NCBI RefSeq assembly: GCF_009709675.1
Contig: NZ_WMLB01000022.1
Coordinates: 1-64,000 of the forward strand
DNA length: 64,000 nucleotides
Direction: 5' to 3'
Source of the DNA: Agromyces bracchium
Lineage (GTDB): Bacteria; Actinomycetota; Actinomycetes; Actinomycetales; Microbacteriaceae
In this document: positions 1-8,747 of the stretch, one piece after another
How the letters are laid out: each line of letters begins with the position of its first letter
Numbering within the stretch: position 1 is the stretch's first letter
Notes under the pieces: model-generated
Seen by the model: only the letters and a program-made list of their open reading frames with translations
What the model was told of the DNA's origin: nothing
Databases searched by the model: none
Translations under genes and position numbers: made by a program

Positions 1-59
1 CTCGCAGCGCCGATGGTACTGCAGGGGCGACCCTGTGGGAGAGTAGGACACCGCCGGAC
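1..59 (+). rRNA. rrf: 5S ribosomal RNA, 3' end (partial)
   Basis: The first ~59 bases match the 3' part of an actinobacterial 5S rRNA: the GCGCCGATGGTACTGC segment, then GTGGGAGAGTAGGACACCGCC at the 3' end. The 5' half lies outside the window, so an rrn operon should lie immediately to the left. A strong hairpin follows directly. Confidence 0.9.
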
Positions 60-70
60 AACCTTCACAG

Positions 71-100
71 AAGAGCCGCCCAGAGCTGGGCGGCTCTTCT
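71..100 (+). terminator. rho-independent terminator of the rRNA operon
   Basis: A perfect 12-bp stem (71-82 with 87-98, loop GAGC) is followed by TCT and a short T-containing stretch. It sits directly behind the 5S 3' end, as expected for an rrn terminator. Confidence 0.85.
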
Positions 101-133
101 GCATTTAACGCACCACCCGACGGACCGGGTGCA

Positions 134-139
134 TAGGCT
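134..139 (+). promoter_or_regulatory. -10 box TAGGCT for leaderless start at 146
   Basis: TAGGCT ends 6 nt before the ATG at 146, so transcription should begin at or next to the start codon. No Shine-Dalgarno sequence is present. Confidence 0.6.
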
Positions 140-145
140 GGATCG

Positions 146-2113
146 ATGGCGAATCGACTTGCCGACGCCCTGAGCCCGTACCTGCGTGCGCACGCCGACA
201 ACCCGGTCGACTGGTACCCGTGGGGCGAGGACGCCTTCGCCGAGGCGCTGCGCCGCGACGTCCCGGTCATGGTGTCGATCGGCTACGCCACGTGCCATTG
301 GTGCCACGTCATGGCGCGCGAGAGCTTCAGCGACCCGGCCATCGCGGAGATCCTCAGTCGAGACTTCGTGGCCGTCAAGGTCGACCGGGAGGAGCATCCG
401 GAGGTCGACGCGAGCTACCTCGCCGCGGCATCCGCCTTCACCAGGCAGCTGGGCTGGCCGCTCACCGTCTTCGCGCGACCCGACGGGCGCGCGTTCTACG
501 CGGGCACGTACTTCCCGCCGCGGGCGCAGCAGGGCATCCCGTCCTTCCGCGAGGTGCTCGCGGCCGTCGGCGAGGCGTGGAACGAGCGTCGCGAGGACCT
601 CGATCGCACCGCGGATGCCGTCGGGGAGGCGATCGCCGCGGCATCCGTGGCCCGGACCGACGCCGACCTGCCGGATCGTGCGGCGCTCGACGAGGCGGTC
701 CACCGGCTCGCCGGCGACGAGGACGCGCTGCACGGCGGATTCGGCGCGGCGCCCAAGTTCCCGGTCGCGCCCGTGCTCGGCTTCCTGGCCGCGGCCGGCG
801 GCGACGGGCGCGAACTCGCGACACGCACGCTGCGGAAGATGGGCGCGTCGCCGCTCCGCGACCCGGTTGAGGGCGGCTTCTTCCGCTACGCGACGCGGGC
901 GGACTGGAGCGAGCCGCACTACGAGCGCATGCTCACCGACAACGCGCTGCTCCTCGACGTCGCCGCTGACCTCGCGACGGGCGACGATCGGCCCGCGTTC
1001 CTCGATGCGCTCGCGTCGGGCGCCGTCTCCTTCCTCACCGAGCGGATGCAGCTGCCCGACGGCGGCTTCGCCGCGGCGCAGGACTCCGAGAGCACCATCG
1101 ACGGCCGTCGCGACGAGGGCGGCTACTACCGGCGGGATGCGGCCGGGCGAGCCGAGCTCGAACCGCCCGCTCTCGACGCGAAGCTCCTCACCGGGTGGAA
1201 CGGCCTCGCCGTCGGCGCACTCGCGCGCGGCGGGCAGGTGCTCGGCGACCGCCGCGCGATCGAGTCCGCGAGACGCGCGGCCGATCGGCTGCTCGCCGAG
1301 CACGTACGCCCCGACGGTGCGCTCGTTCGGGCCTCGCTCGACGGTCGGGCGTCGAGCGCACCCGCGACCCTCGAGGACACCGGCATGCTCGCCGGCGGGC
1401 TCGTGCGGCTCGCCGCGGCCACCGGTGAGGTGGACTACGCGGTCGCGGCCCGTGCACTCGTGGACGCCGCAGCCGAGGCCGCCACGGCGGCGCGGTCGCG
1501 GCCCGGCGAGCCGGGCAGCCGGTCAACCGGATCGTCCGACGACGACGGCGACGACGACGGCGGTGCCCGCGCACCGTTCGCGGCCCCCGGCGGTGGCGAC
1601 CCGGTGCTCGCCGCGCGCGGACTCGGCTTCGCCGACGACCCCGCCGAAGGGGCGGCACCGTCGGGGCTCACCGCGTGCGCGGATGCCGCGTGGCGGCTCG
1701 CCGCGCTCGGCGCGGGCGATCGGTACCGCGAACTCGCCGTAGCGGCCGTGCGCGTGGTCGCCGGCATCGCGCCGGCGCGGCCGATCGCGTTCGGCGGGGC
1801 GCTGGGCGTCATGGCGCGGCTCGCCGGACCGCTCGTCCAGCTCGTCGTCGTCATCCCCGACGATGAGGCCTCCGATGGCCGTGCCGGCGACGACGACCGG
1901 CAGGAGCTCATCGAGGTGGCGCGTCGGCAGGAGGCATCCGTCACCGCCGTCGTGACCGAGTCGCAGGCGGCGGCGTTCGCCGACGCCGGGTTCGAGCTCT
2001 TCGAGGGCCGCCTCGCGCGGAACGGCCGCGCGACCGCCTACCGGTGCCGGTCATTCGTGTGCGCGCTGCCCGTGACCACGGCGGCCGACCTGCGGCAGCT
2101 CGCCGTCGGGTGA
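146..2113 (+). CDS. thioredoxin domain-containing protein, DUF255/YyaL family
   Basis: 655 aa. The N-terminal ~160 residues form the thioredoxin-like DUF255 domain with the family signature CHWCHVM at C50-H-W-C53 and a SIGYATCH lead-in. The rest resembles the alpha/alpha-barrel half of YyaL/SPATA20 proteins. Family members are usually 650-700 aa, so this is full length. Function is not settled in the family; a redox role is inferred from the CxxC. An unusual Asp/Gly-rich stretch ([11 protein letters not shown], about residues 464-475) interrupts the helical half. The ATG at 146 is chosen because a TAGGCT -10 box lies 6 nt upstream and no alternative has better signals. Confidence 0.9.
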   Translation: MANRLADALSPYLRAHADNPVDWYPWGEDAFAEALRRDVPVMVSIGYATCHWCHVMARESFSDPAIAEILSRDFVAVKVDREEHPEVDASYLAAASAFTRQLGWPLTVFARPDGRAFYAGTYFPPRAQQGIPSFREVLAAVGEAWNERREDLDRTADAVGEAIAAASVARTDADLPDRAALDEAVHRLAGDEDALHGGFGAAPKFPVAPVLGFLAAAGGDGRELATRTLRKMGASPLRDPVEGGFFRYATRADWSEPHYERMLTDNALLLDVAADLATGDDRPAFLDALASGAVSFLTERMQLPDGGFAAAQDSESTIDGRRDEGGYYRRDAAGRAELEPPALDAKLLTGWNGLAVGALARGGQVLGDRRAIESARRAADRLLAEHVRPDGALVRASLDGRASSAPATLEDTGMLAGGLVRLAAATGEVDYAVAARALVDAAAEAATAARSRPGEPGSRSTGSSDDDGDDDGGARAPFAAPGGGDPVLAARGLGFADDPAEGAAPSGLTACADAAWRLAALGAGDRYRELAVAAVRVVAGIAPARPIAFGGALGVMARLAGPLVQLVVVIPDDEASDGRAGDDDRQELIEVARRQEASVTAVVTESQAAAFADAGFELFEGRLARNGRATAYRCRSFVCALPVTTAADLRQLAVG

Positions 2114-2129
2114 CGCGCGCGCGGCGACC

Positions 2130-2135
2130 TACGAT
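2130..2135 (+). promoter_or_regulatory. -10 box TACGAT for leaderless start at 2142
   Basis: TACGAT ends 6 nt before ATG 2142; no Shine-Dalgarno is seen. Confidence 0.55.
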
Positions 2136-2141
2136 GGACGC

Positions 2142-2561
2142 ATGCCCGCCCCCGCATCCGTCCCGCGCGCGACGGCGATCCTCGCCGGTGCGGTCGACGT
2201 CGTCCTGGTCATCGTCTTCGCAGGGATCGGACGCGCGAGCCACGGCGTCGTCGATGCCGCCGGCGTGTGGGAGACGGCGTGGCCGTTCCTCGTCGGCCTG
2301 GCGGTCGGATGGCTCGTGGTGCGCGGGTGGCGCCATCCGCTCGCCGTCTGGCCGACGGGTATCGTCGCGTGGGTGTCGGCCGTCGTCGTCGGAATGCTGC
2401 TCCGGCTCGCGACGGGATCCGGCGCGGCGCTCGCCTTCGTGGTCGTCGCGACGGCGACCCTCGCGCTCTTCCTGCTTGGCTGGCGCGCCGTCGTCGCGCT
2501 GATCCGGCGCATGCGGCGGGCGCGATCGACCGAGCACGGGGACCCGGCGGTCGCACCGTGA
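2142..2561 (+). CDS. DUF3054 family membrane protein
   Basis: 139 aa with four hydrophobic helices (about residues 8-27, 43-62, 69-87, 93-115) and a basic C-terminus. The alternation of helices with the segments GVWETAWPFLVGL and GWLVVRGWRHP is typical of actinobacterial DUF3054 proteins, whose function is unknown. The stop overlaps the GTG of the following pnuC (GTGA), so the two are translationally coupled. The start is supported by a TACGAT -10 box 6 nt upstream. Confidence 0.85.
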   Translation: MPAPASVPRATAILAGAVDVVLVIVFAGIGRASHGVVDAAGVWETAWPFLVGLAVGWLVVRGWRHPLAVWPTGIVAWVSAVVVGMLLRLATGSGAALAFVVVATATLALFLLGWRAVVALIRRMRRARSTEHGDPAVAP

Positions 2562-3232
2562 ACCCCATCGCGTGGCTCTTCGACGCGCAGCTGGTGATCG
2601 GCGACCAGGTGATCCTGTGGCGCGAGATCGTCGGCAACGCGTTCGGCCTCGCGTCGGCGCTCGGCGGGCTCCGTCGCAAGGTGTGGGCGTGGCCGGTCGG
2701 CATCATCGGCAATGCGCTGCTCTTCACGGTCTTCCTCGGTGCCGTGTTCGGCACGCCGAACCCGGTGAACCTGCTCGGGCAAGCGGCCAGGCAGGTCATG
2801 TTCATCATCGTGTCGATCTACGGGTGGATCCAGTGGTCGCGCAACCGCCACGGCGACGCGTCGGCGCCCGCCGTGACACCGCGTTGGGCGACGGGGCGCG
2901 AGCGCGTGCTCCTCGTCGTGCTCCTCGTCGGCGGAACGCTCGCGCTGACCCCGATCTTCCGAGCGCTCGGATCGTTCGAGCCGGTCTGGGCGGACGCGTG
3001 GATCTTCGTCGGCTCGCTCCTCGCCACATGGGGCATGGCGCGCGGCTGGACGGAGTTCTGGCTGATCTGGGTCGCGGTCGACATCGTCGGCGTGCCGCTG
3101 CTCGTCAGCGCCGGCTACTACGCCTCCGCGCTGCTGTACCTGTTCTACGGCGTGTTCACGCTCATCGGCTTCGTGACCTGGATGCGCGTGCAGCGGCGAG
3201 CGGATGCCGCGAGCGAACCGACCGCGACCTGA
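2558..3232 (+). CDS. pnuC: nicotinamide riboside transporter PnuC
   Basis: 224 aa inner-membrane protein with about seven hydrophobic helices. Family features visible are the N-terminal WREIVGNAFGLASA segment, WPVGIIGNALLF, YGWIQWSRN and the C-terminal YLFYGVFTLIGF. PnuC carries nicotinamide riboside (or a related vitamin) down its gradient, trapped by phosphorylation inside. The GTG start at 2558 overlaps the DUF3054 stop; a longer open frame upstream is an out-of-frame shadow of that gene. No nadR-type kinase gene is adjacent, so the exact substrate is inferred from the family. Confidence 0.9.
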   Translation: MNPIAWLFDAQLVIGDQVILWREIVGNAFGLASALGGLRRKVWAWPVGIIGNALLFTVFLGAVFGTPNPVNLLGQAARQVMFIIVSIYGWIQWSRNRHGDASAPAVTPRWATGRERVLLVVLLVGGTLALTPIFRALGSFEPVWADAWIFVGSLLATWGMARGWTEFWLIWVAVDIVGVPLLVSAGYYASALLYLFYGVFTLIGFVTWMRVQRRADAASEPTAT

Positions 3233-3243
3233 CGCGGTCACGT

Positions 3244-3260
3244 CGGGCCATGACGGCCCG
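3244..3260. terminator. bidirectional terminator hairpin between convergent genes
   Basis: CGGGCC, a 5-nt loop (ATGAC), and GGCCCG lie between the pnuC stop (3232) and the end of the opposing gene (3269). There is no T-tract. Confidence 0.4.
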
Positions 3261-3268
3261 GGCAGCGG

Positions 3269-3601
3269 TCACCAGGCGGTCGGGACCCGGCCGAGCAGGC
3301 TCCACACGGCGGTGCTCAGCTCGGGGTGGTCGAGCGCGATGTCGCGGAGGACCTCGAACTCGAACCGTTCCGCGGCGCCGCGGCGCGCGGTCGGGTGATA
3401 GGCCCGGGCGCGAGCGGGGCTCCAGCGCTCGGAGTGCAGGCGCTCCTCGCGGAGCGTCGCGACGACCTGCTCGTCGACCGACGGGAGCTCGGGCAGGAAG
3501 GCCCACGGGTCTTCGCCGAGGCGGCACCGCAGTTCGATGAGTGCGGCGAGCTCGTCTCGCGCGTCCTGTCGCAGGCGCTCGAGCGTGGTCGGTTCTGCCA
3601 T
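3269..3601 (-). CDS. hypothetical protein
   Basis: 110 aa, no recognised domain. It is a soluble, mostly helical protein with many charged residues (MAEPTTLERLRQDARDELAA at the N-terminus), no membrane segment and no signal peptide. The start at 3601 is preceded by GGGGAGG at a good distance, a clear ribosome binding site. It is convergent with pnuC and divergent from the methyltransferase gene across a 161-bp gap. Codon use matches the neighbours, which supports a real gene. Function unknown. Confidence 0.7.
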   Translation of the reverse strand: MAEPTTLERLRQDARDELAALIELRCRLGEDPWAFLPELPSVDEQVVATLREERLHSERWSPARARAYHPTARRGAAERFEFEVLRDIALDHPELSTAVWSLLGRVPTAW

Positions 3602-3762
3602 GTGCGACCTCCCCTCGCTCGTCCGATCGTAACCGACGGTACTTGGCGCGTGTGTCGTCCGGGTTACACGCGCCCGCGGTGCATGGACGGCCGGTGACGG
3701 GCGGGTGTCGAACGGACGACGCGGCGGCGGCACGGCGGCGACGCGGCTGGTTGAATACCACC

Positions 3763-5352
3763 GTGAGCACCGCAGCCGAGCCCGAGGACACCCACGACGC
3801 CGAGTCGATCGATGCGCTCGCGGCCGATCTCGACGCCGCCGGGTACGCGGTCGCCCGCATCGAGGCGCTGTGGGAGCGCGGCGCCGCCGCGACGTCCACC
3901 CACCCGGGAGCGGCGCTCCGCCGCGGGCACCGCGTTCCCGCGCTGCAGGCGCTCGCGCGCGTCGAGCCCGACGAGCGCCCGCTCGCGACCCTCGTGCGGT
4001 GCTTCGTGCTCGGCGTGCCCGTGGCATCCGCCGACCTCGCCGAAGCGCTGCCGGTCCTCGGAATCGAGCGCGCCGACGCGCTCGGCCTGGTGCGCCTCGA
4101 CGGCGACCGCGCGGTACCGCGCATGGACCTGCGACCGTACGCGTTCACCGATGCCGCAGGTCCGGGGGAGTGGTGGATCGCGTCCGACCCGGGCGAGCTG
4201 GCGACCGGCGGGGCGCTCCCCGAGGAGTACGTGCTCGGGGTCGGCGGCGCGTCGCTGACGCTCAGCGGACTGCTGCTGCAGCGGCCGATCGCGACCGCCT
4301 TCGACCTCGGCACCGGCTGCGGGATCCAGGCGATGCACGCGTCACGGTTCAGCGAGCGCGTCATCGCCAGCGACATCTCCGAACGCGCGCTGCGGTTCGC
4401 CCGGCTCAACGCCCGGCTCAACCGCATCGACGGCGTGGAGTTCCGCCTCGGCAGCCTGTACGAGCCGCTCGCCGACGAGCGCGTGGACCGCGTGGTCTCG
4501 AACCCGCCGTTCGTGATCACGCCTCGCCGCGACGGCGTCCCGGCGTACGACTACCGCGACGGCGGCATGGTGGGCGACGCCATCGTCGAGGCGGTCGTGC
4601 GCGGCGCGGCCGATCGCCTGACGCCGGGCGGCATCGCACAGTTGCTCGGCAACTGGGAGTACCGGCGGGAGGGCGACGACCTCGCCGACGGCATCGAGCG
4701 CGTCGCCGGGTGGGCCGCCGAGGCGGGCCTCGAGTACTGGGTCGTCGAGCGCGAGCGCCAGGACCCGAGCGAGTACGCCGAGACGTGGATCCGCGACGGC
4801 GGGACCAGGCCCGGCACGCTGGAGTTCGAGGCGCTGCACGGTGCGTGGCTCGAGGACTTCGCCGACCGCGGGGTCGAGTCGGTGGGCTTCGGCTACGTGC
4901 TCCTGCGCCGCCCGGTCGGCGGGAGTGCGCCGGTGCTCGCGCGCGCCGAACGACTGCACGGGCCGCTGGGTGACGTGGCGGGGGGCCTCGCCGCGCACCT
5001 CGAGGCGTGCCTCGCGGCATCCGACCTCGTCGGCGCGCTCGACGACGACGCGCTCCGAGCCACCCGCCTCGCGGTCGCCGGGGACGTGACCGAGGAACGC
5101 CACCACTGGCCCGGCGCCGAGCAGCCGACGGTGATCCTCCTCCGGCAGGGCGGCGGATTCGGCCGGGTCGTCGACGCGGGCACCGGGCTCGCCGCGCTCG
5201 TCGGGGCATCGGACGGCGAACTGCCGCTCGGCGTGCTCGTCGACGCGATCGCCGACCTGCTCGAGGTCGATCGCGCCGAACTCTGGGACGAACTCGCACC
5301 GGCGACGCGCGAGCTCGTCGCGGGCGGCCTGCTCCACCCCGTCGGCGACTGA
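3763..5352 (+). CDS. class I SAM-dependent methyltransferase (N5-glutamine / rRNA MTase type)
   Basis: About 529 aa. An N-terminal helical region (residues 1-160) precedes a Rossmann methyltransferase domain with motif I FDLGTGCGIQA near residue 180 and the catalytic NPPF motif near residue 247. NPPF is typical of enzymes that methylate amide or exocyclic amino nitrogens (HemK/PrmC, RsmC, TrmN6). A C-terminal ~200 residues follow, as in actinobacterial DUF7059-type methyltransferases. Substrate unknown. The GTG at 3763 is preferred: TTGAAT lies 6 nt upstream as a weak -10 box; an in-frame TTG at 3751 is an alternative. Confidence 0.85.
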   Translation: MSTAAEPEDTHDAESIDALAADLDAAGYAVARIEALWERGAAATSTHPGAALRRGHRVPALQALARVEPDERPLATLVRCFVLGVPVASADLAEALPVLGIERADALGLVRLDGDRAVPRMDLRPYAFTDAAGPGEWWIASDPGELATGGALPEEYVLGVGGASLTLSGLLLQRPIATAFDLGTGCGIQAMHASRFSERVIASDISERALRFARLNARLNRIDGVEFRLGSLYEPLADERVDRVVSNPPFVITPRRDGVPAYDYRDGGMVGDAIVEAVVRGAADRLTPGGIAQLLGNWEYRREGDDLADGIERVAGWAAEAGLEYWVVERERQDPSEYAETWIRDGGTRPGTLEFEALHGAWLEDFADRGVESVGFGYVLLRRPVGGSAPVLARAERLHGPLGDVAGGLAAHLEACLAASDLVGALDDDALRATRLAVAGDVTEERHHWPGAEQPTVILLRQGGGFGRVVDAGTGLAALVGASDGELPLGVLVDAIADLLEVDRAELWDELAPATRELVAGGLLHPVGD

Positions 5353-5399
5353 CCGGCAGGCTCTGAGGCCGCGCACGGCGAGATCCCCGATGGCGACGG

Positions 5400-5405
5400 T
5401 ATCCT
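5400..5405 (+). promoter_or_regulatory. -10 box TATCCT
   Basis: TATCCT predicts a transcript start near 5412, which favours ATG 5431 over the upstream GTG 5407 for the J-domain gene. Confidence 0.4.
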
Positions 5406-5430
5406 CGTGGCTGCCACCGAAAGCGAGCCC

Positions 5431-6363
5431 ATGCCCGACTCCCCACTGTCCGATTCGCCCTACGAGGTGCTCGACGTCTCCTCCGACGCGGATGCCGCGG
5501 CGCTGCGCCTCGCGTATCGTCGGGCGCTCCGGCACGCGCACCCCGACACGGGTGGGGATGCCACGCGGTTCCACGCCGTCCAGCGGGCCTGGGAACTCGT
5601 CGGAACGCCGGAGGCACGCGCGGCGTTCGATCGCGGGGCGGGCGGAGGGATGGCCGAACCCCAGCACGAGGCGTGGGCGCCCGCCGCACCCCGGCCGCGA
5701 CGCGATTCGCGGCCGATGGCGCGCGCCTACGGGCACCCGGGCGGCTGGACGCGCGAGCGCTACCTCGATCTCATCCGCGAATGGGCGGGCCGCGGCGTGA
5801 CCGTGGACGACCCGTACGACCCGTCGCTCGTGCGGTCGGCGCCGCGCGACATCCGTCACGTGCTCGCCGACGCGCTCGCCGAGGAGGAGACCGCCCGCGC
5901 GCTCGCGACGCTCGGCATCGCCTACACGGTCTGGCACGACATCGCGACGGATGCCGGAGGCCCCGGCTTCCCGCCCAAGCTCGACCACCTCGTGCTCGGC
6001 CCGACCGGCCTCATCGCCATCCAGTCCGAGGACTGGGGCGGTCCCGTCGCCTTCAAGCGGGGCGAGCTGATCGGCGAGGCGCTCGCGGGGGAGCGGCCCA
6101 TCCGGTTGCTCGCGGCGCGCGCGAAGGCCGTCACCCGGCCGGCGCGCGTGAAGCCGACCGCCCTCGTCGTGGTCGTGCCCGACGAGGACGCGAGCGTGCC
6201 GCTCGAGGTCGGCGGCTCGGTGCGCGGCGCCGCGGCCGTGCTCGTGCGGCGGTCGCGGCTCGCGAGCGCGATCCGCGAGGGCATCCCGGGCTCGCCCGTG
6301 CTCGGCGGCGCGGACGTCATGGAGATCCGCGCCCGACTGCAGGCGACCATCCGGTTCGCCTGA
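5431..6363 (+). CDS. J-domain (DnaJ-like) protein with nuclease-related-like C-terminus
   Basis: 310 aa. Residues ~8-70 form a J domain: SPYEVLDVSSDADAAALRLAYR, then the HPD tripeptide near residue 37, then ATRFHAVQRAWELVGTPEAR. This part should stimulate the ATPase of an Hsp70 (DnaK). There are no Gly/Phe or zinc-finger regions, so it is not a canonical DnaJ. After a basic linker, residues ~160-300 contain KLDHLVLGPTGLIAIQSEDWGG, similar to the NERD (nuclease-related) domain core; that assignment is tentative. ATG 5431 was chosen for its homolog-like N-terminus (MPDSPLSDSPYEVL); GTG 5407 is an alternative. Confidence 0.8.
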   Translation: MPDSPLSDSPYEVLDVSSDADAAALRLAYRRALRHAHPDTGGDATRFHAVQRAWELVGTPEARAAFDRGAGGGMAEPQHEAWAPAAPRPRRDSRPMARAYGHPGGWTRERYLDLIREWAGRGVTVDDPYDPSLVRSAPRDIRHVLADALAEEETARALATLGIAYTVWHDIATDAGGPGFPPKLDHLVLGPTGLIAIQSEDWGGPVAFKRGELIGEALAGERPIRLLAARAKAVTRPARVKPTALVVVVPDEDASVPLEVGGSVRGAAAVLVRRSRLASAIREGIPGSPVLGGADVMEIRARLQATIRFA

Positions 6364-6443
6364 GGTCCCGAGCCGCGGTGCGGGGCCGCGCCGGACGTGG
6401 GCGGCGGTCCGGGGGAACCGCCGGGGTTTGCCAAGATGGAGGG

Positions 6444-7727
6444 ATGGGCACCCCTGACGTCGACGCGTACATCGAGGACTTCACCGCGTTCGTGACGGCA
6501 TCGCCGTCGTCGTACCACGCGGCCGAGGAGGCGGCCCGCCGCCTCGAGGCGGCCGGGTTCGAACGCCTCGACGAGCGCGACGCCTGGCCGACCGGGCCGG
6601 GCCGCCGGGTCGTCGTGCGCGACGGCGCGGTGATCGCGTGGGTCCAGCCCGAGGGAGCGGAGGCGACGACGCCGTTCCGGATCCTCGGCGCGCACACCGA
6701 CTCGCCGTCGTTCAAGCTCAAGCCGAACCCGTCGAGCGCCGCCGCCGGGCTCTCGCAGGCGAACGTCGAGGTCTACGGCGGCCCGCTGCTGAACTCGTGG
6801 CTCGACCGCGAGCTGCGACTCGCCGGCCGCCTCGCGACGCGCGACGGCGCAACCCACCTCGTCGCCACCGGACCGCTCCTGCGGATCCCGCAGCTCGCGG
6901 TGCACCTCGACCGCGGGGTGAACAACGACGGCCTCACACTCGACAAGCAGCGTCACGTGCAGCCGATCTGGGGTGTCGAGACGATGGGCGAGCCGGCCGA
7001 CGTCGTCGCCCACCTCGCCGGGATCGCCGGCATCGACGCCGAGGAGGTGGTCGGCCACGACGTGCACGTGGTCGACGCCGCGGCGCCCGCCCGATTCGGC
7101 CGGGGCGATGTCTTCCTCGCCTCCGGCCGGATGGACAACCTCACCTCGGTGCACGCGGGGCTCACTGCGATCCTCGAGGCGCCCGCGGAGGCCGGCCACG
7201 TCAGCGTGCTCGCCGCGTTCGACCACGAGGAGCTCGGCTCCGAGTCGCGGTCGGGCGCGAGCGGGCCGTTCCTCGCGGACGTGCTGGCCCGCATCGGCGC
7301 CGGGCTCGGCGCGGGCGTCGAGGATCGCCGCCGCGCGTTCGCCGCGTCGTGGCACGTCTCAAGCGACGCCGGCCACGCCGTGCACCCCAACTACCCCGAG
7401 CGGCACGACCCCGTGAACCGTCCGGTGCTCGGTGGCGGGCCGTTGCTCAAGCTGAACGCGAACCAGCGCTATGCGACGGATGCCGCGGGCGCGGCGCTCT
7501 GGGCCGCCGCGTGCCGTGCGGCCGGCGTGCCGACCCAGGAGTTCGTCTCGAACAACGCGATCCCCTGCGGCTCGACCATCGGGCCGCTCACCGCGACCCG
7601 GCTCGGTATCCGCACCGTCGACGTCGGGCCGCCGCTGCTGTCGATGCACTCGGCTCGCGAGCTCGCGCACGTCGAGGACCTCGCCGCGCTCGGCGCGGCG
7701 ATCGGGGCGTTCTTCCGCGGCGCCTGA
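6444..7727 (+). CDS. pepC: M18 family aminopeptidase
   Basis: 427 aa, typical size for the family. M18 enzymes are cytosolic dodecameric di-metal aminopeptidases that remove N-terminal residues, often acidic or aliphatic. Visible signatures are LGAHTDSPSFKLKP (first metal His and Asp, near residue 83), GRMDNLTSV (bridging Asp), FDHEELGS (catalytic/metal Glu pair), SSDAGHAVHPNY, and the C-terminal DVGPPLLSMHSARE with the last metal His. The ATG at 6444 follows GGAGGG and a CAAGAT hexamer; the much longer open frame upstream is a shadow of the previous gene. It stands alone on the + strand. Confidence 0.93.
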   Translation: MGTPDVDAYIEDFTAFVTASPSSYHAAEEAARRLEAAGFERLDERDAWPTGPGRRVVVRDGAVIAWVQPEGAEATTPFRILGAHTDSPSFKLKPNPSSAAAGLSQANVEVYGGPLLNSWLDRELRLAGRLATRDGATHLVATGPLLRIPQLAVHLDRGVNNDGLTLDKQRHVQPIWGVETMGEPADVVAHLAGIAGIDAEEVVGHDVHVVDAAAPARFGRGDVFLASGRMDNLTSVHAGLTAILEAPAEAGHVSVLAAFDHEELGSESRSGASGPFLADVLARIGAGLGAGVEDRRRAFAASWHVSSDAGHAVHPNYPERHDPVNRPVLGGGPLLKLNANQRYATDAAGAALWAAACRAAGVPTQEFVSNNAIPCGSTIGPLTATRLGIRTVDVGPPLLSMHSARELAHVEDLAALGAAIGAFFRGA

Positions 7728-7770
7728 GCTCGGTGCCGACGGGCGGTCGCGTCCGAGCCGTCGTCCCGGC

Positions 7771-7845
7771 CCGGCGTTCCGATCCGGCGCGTTCCACTCC
7801 GGCATCCGATCCGGTGCTCCGATCCGGCGCTCCGATCTGGCGGGA
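7771..7845 (+). repeat. degenerate short tandem repeats of TCCGATCCGGYGC type
   Basis: The gap between pepC and the rhodanese gene holds four to five imperfect copies of a ~13-15-bp unit built around CCGATCCGGYGCTCC. No gene is seen here. The function is unknown; it may be slipped-strand expansion. Confidence 0.55.
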
Positions 7846-7896
7846 TGTCGCGCATCGTGGTCCGGATTCGCGCCCGCCACCCGGCGCACCCGGTGC

Positions 7897-7902
7897 GAGC
7901 AT
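7897..7902 (+). promoter_or_regulatory. -10-like box GAGCAT for leaderless start at 7909
   Basis: GAGCAT ends 6 nt before ATG 7909. The same variant occurs 6 nt before ATG 48443. Confidence 0.4.
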
Positions 7903-7908
7903 CGGAGC

Positions 7909-8418
7909 ATGACGAACGCGACCGCTCCCGTGCCCGCCGCTGCCGCGGCATCCGTCGACGGGCTCTTCGCCCACGTCGCCTCGCCGGAGGAGGCCGTGCG
8001 CCACTTCCGCGCACGACTCGGGTTCGAGACCGACGTGTCCGACGTCGCGGCCGCACTCGGGTCAGCCGACCCCGGCTTCGTGCTCGTCGACACGCGCAGC
8101 GAGGCCGCGTGGGCGGCCGGCCGCATTCCCGGCGCAGTGCACCTGCCGGGGCGACGCATCGCGGAGGTCGCGCCGGCGCGGTTCGCGCCGGGCACGCCCG
8201 TCGTCGTGTACTGCTGGGGTCCGGGGTGCAACGGGGCCACGCGCGCGGCGCTCGCGTTCGCGAGCCTGGGGCACCCAGTGAAGGAGATGCTCGGCGGGTT
8301 CGAGTACTGGGTGCGCGAGGGGTTCGAGCTCGAGCGCGACGGCGGTCGCGAGCGGCTGGCGGTCGACACGCTGACCAACGTCGAGACCGGTGCGCCGGTC
8401 GTCGAGTGCGCCTGTTAG
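7909..8418 (+). CDS. rhodanese-like domain-containing protein
   Basis: 169 aa with a single rhodanese domain (residues ~30-135). FVLVDTRSEAAWAAGRIPGAVHLP is the conserved entry and YCWGPGCNGATRAALAFASLG holds the active-site loop with the candidate persulfide cysteine. Such proteins move sulfane sulfur or act in thiol detoxification. The C-terminal tail ends VVECAC, with two extra cysteines of unknown role. The ATG at 7909 is the only start giving a complete domain without a long low-complexity leader from the repeat region upstream. Confidence 0.88.
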   Translation: MTNATAPVPAAAAASVDGLFAHVASPEEAVRHFRARLGFETDVSDVAAALGSADPGFVLVDTRSEAAWAAGRIPGAVHLPGRRIAEVAPARFAPGTPVVVYCWGPGCNGATRAALAFASLGHPVKEMLGGFEYWVREGFELERDGGRERLAVDTLTNVETGAPVVECAC

Positions 8419-8491
8419 GGGGACACGGGCATCGGGGGACGCGGCGCGAACGAGCGAGCTCGCCACCGCTGCGTCGGTCGCGCCGACCGGC

Positions 8492-8683
8492 TCAGCGCAG
8501 CGGCCCGCGCCGCTGCTCGAGCCAGAGCGTGTGCTCGCGGAGGCCGTTGCGCACCGCCGCCTTGATGATCAGGTAGCCGATCCAGAGGCTCAGCGCGATG
8601 AGCGCCAGGTAGATGAGCGAGCCGATGATGAGGGCTGCGGCGCTCAGGCCGCCCAGCATTCCGGGGTCGATGTTCGGGTCCAC
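8492..8683 (-). CDS. small single-pass membrane protein, hypothetical
   Basis: 63 aa from the GTG at 8683. One long hydrophobic segment (MLGGLSAAALIIGSLIYLAL, extended by a second hydrophobic run) is followed by a basic tail ending QRRGPLR. No family is recognised. The GTG is preferred because GGGAAGG lies 7 nt upstream; an in-frame ATG at 8728 would add 15 residues (MGRFRRDPRFWEGSR). It sits between the rhodanese gene (convergent) and sdaA (upstream, same strand). Confidence 0.6.
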   Translation of the reverse strand: MDPNIDPGMLGGLSAAALIIGSLIYLALIALSLWIGYLIIKAAVRNGLREHTLWLEQRRGPLR

Positions 8684-8747
8684 CCGGCTACCTTCCCAGA
8701 ATCGCGGGTCGCGCCGGAAGCGACCCATCCGGGGGACACGGCCCGGT

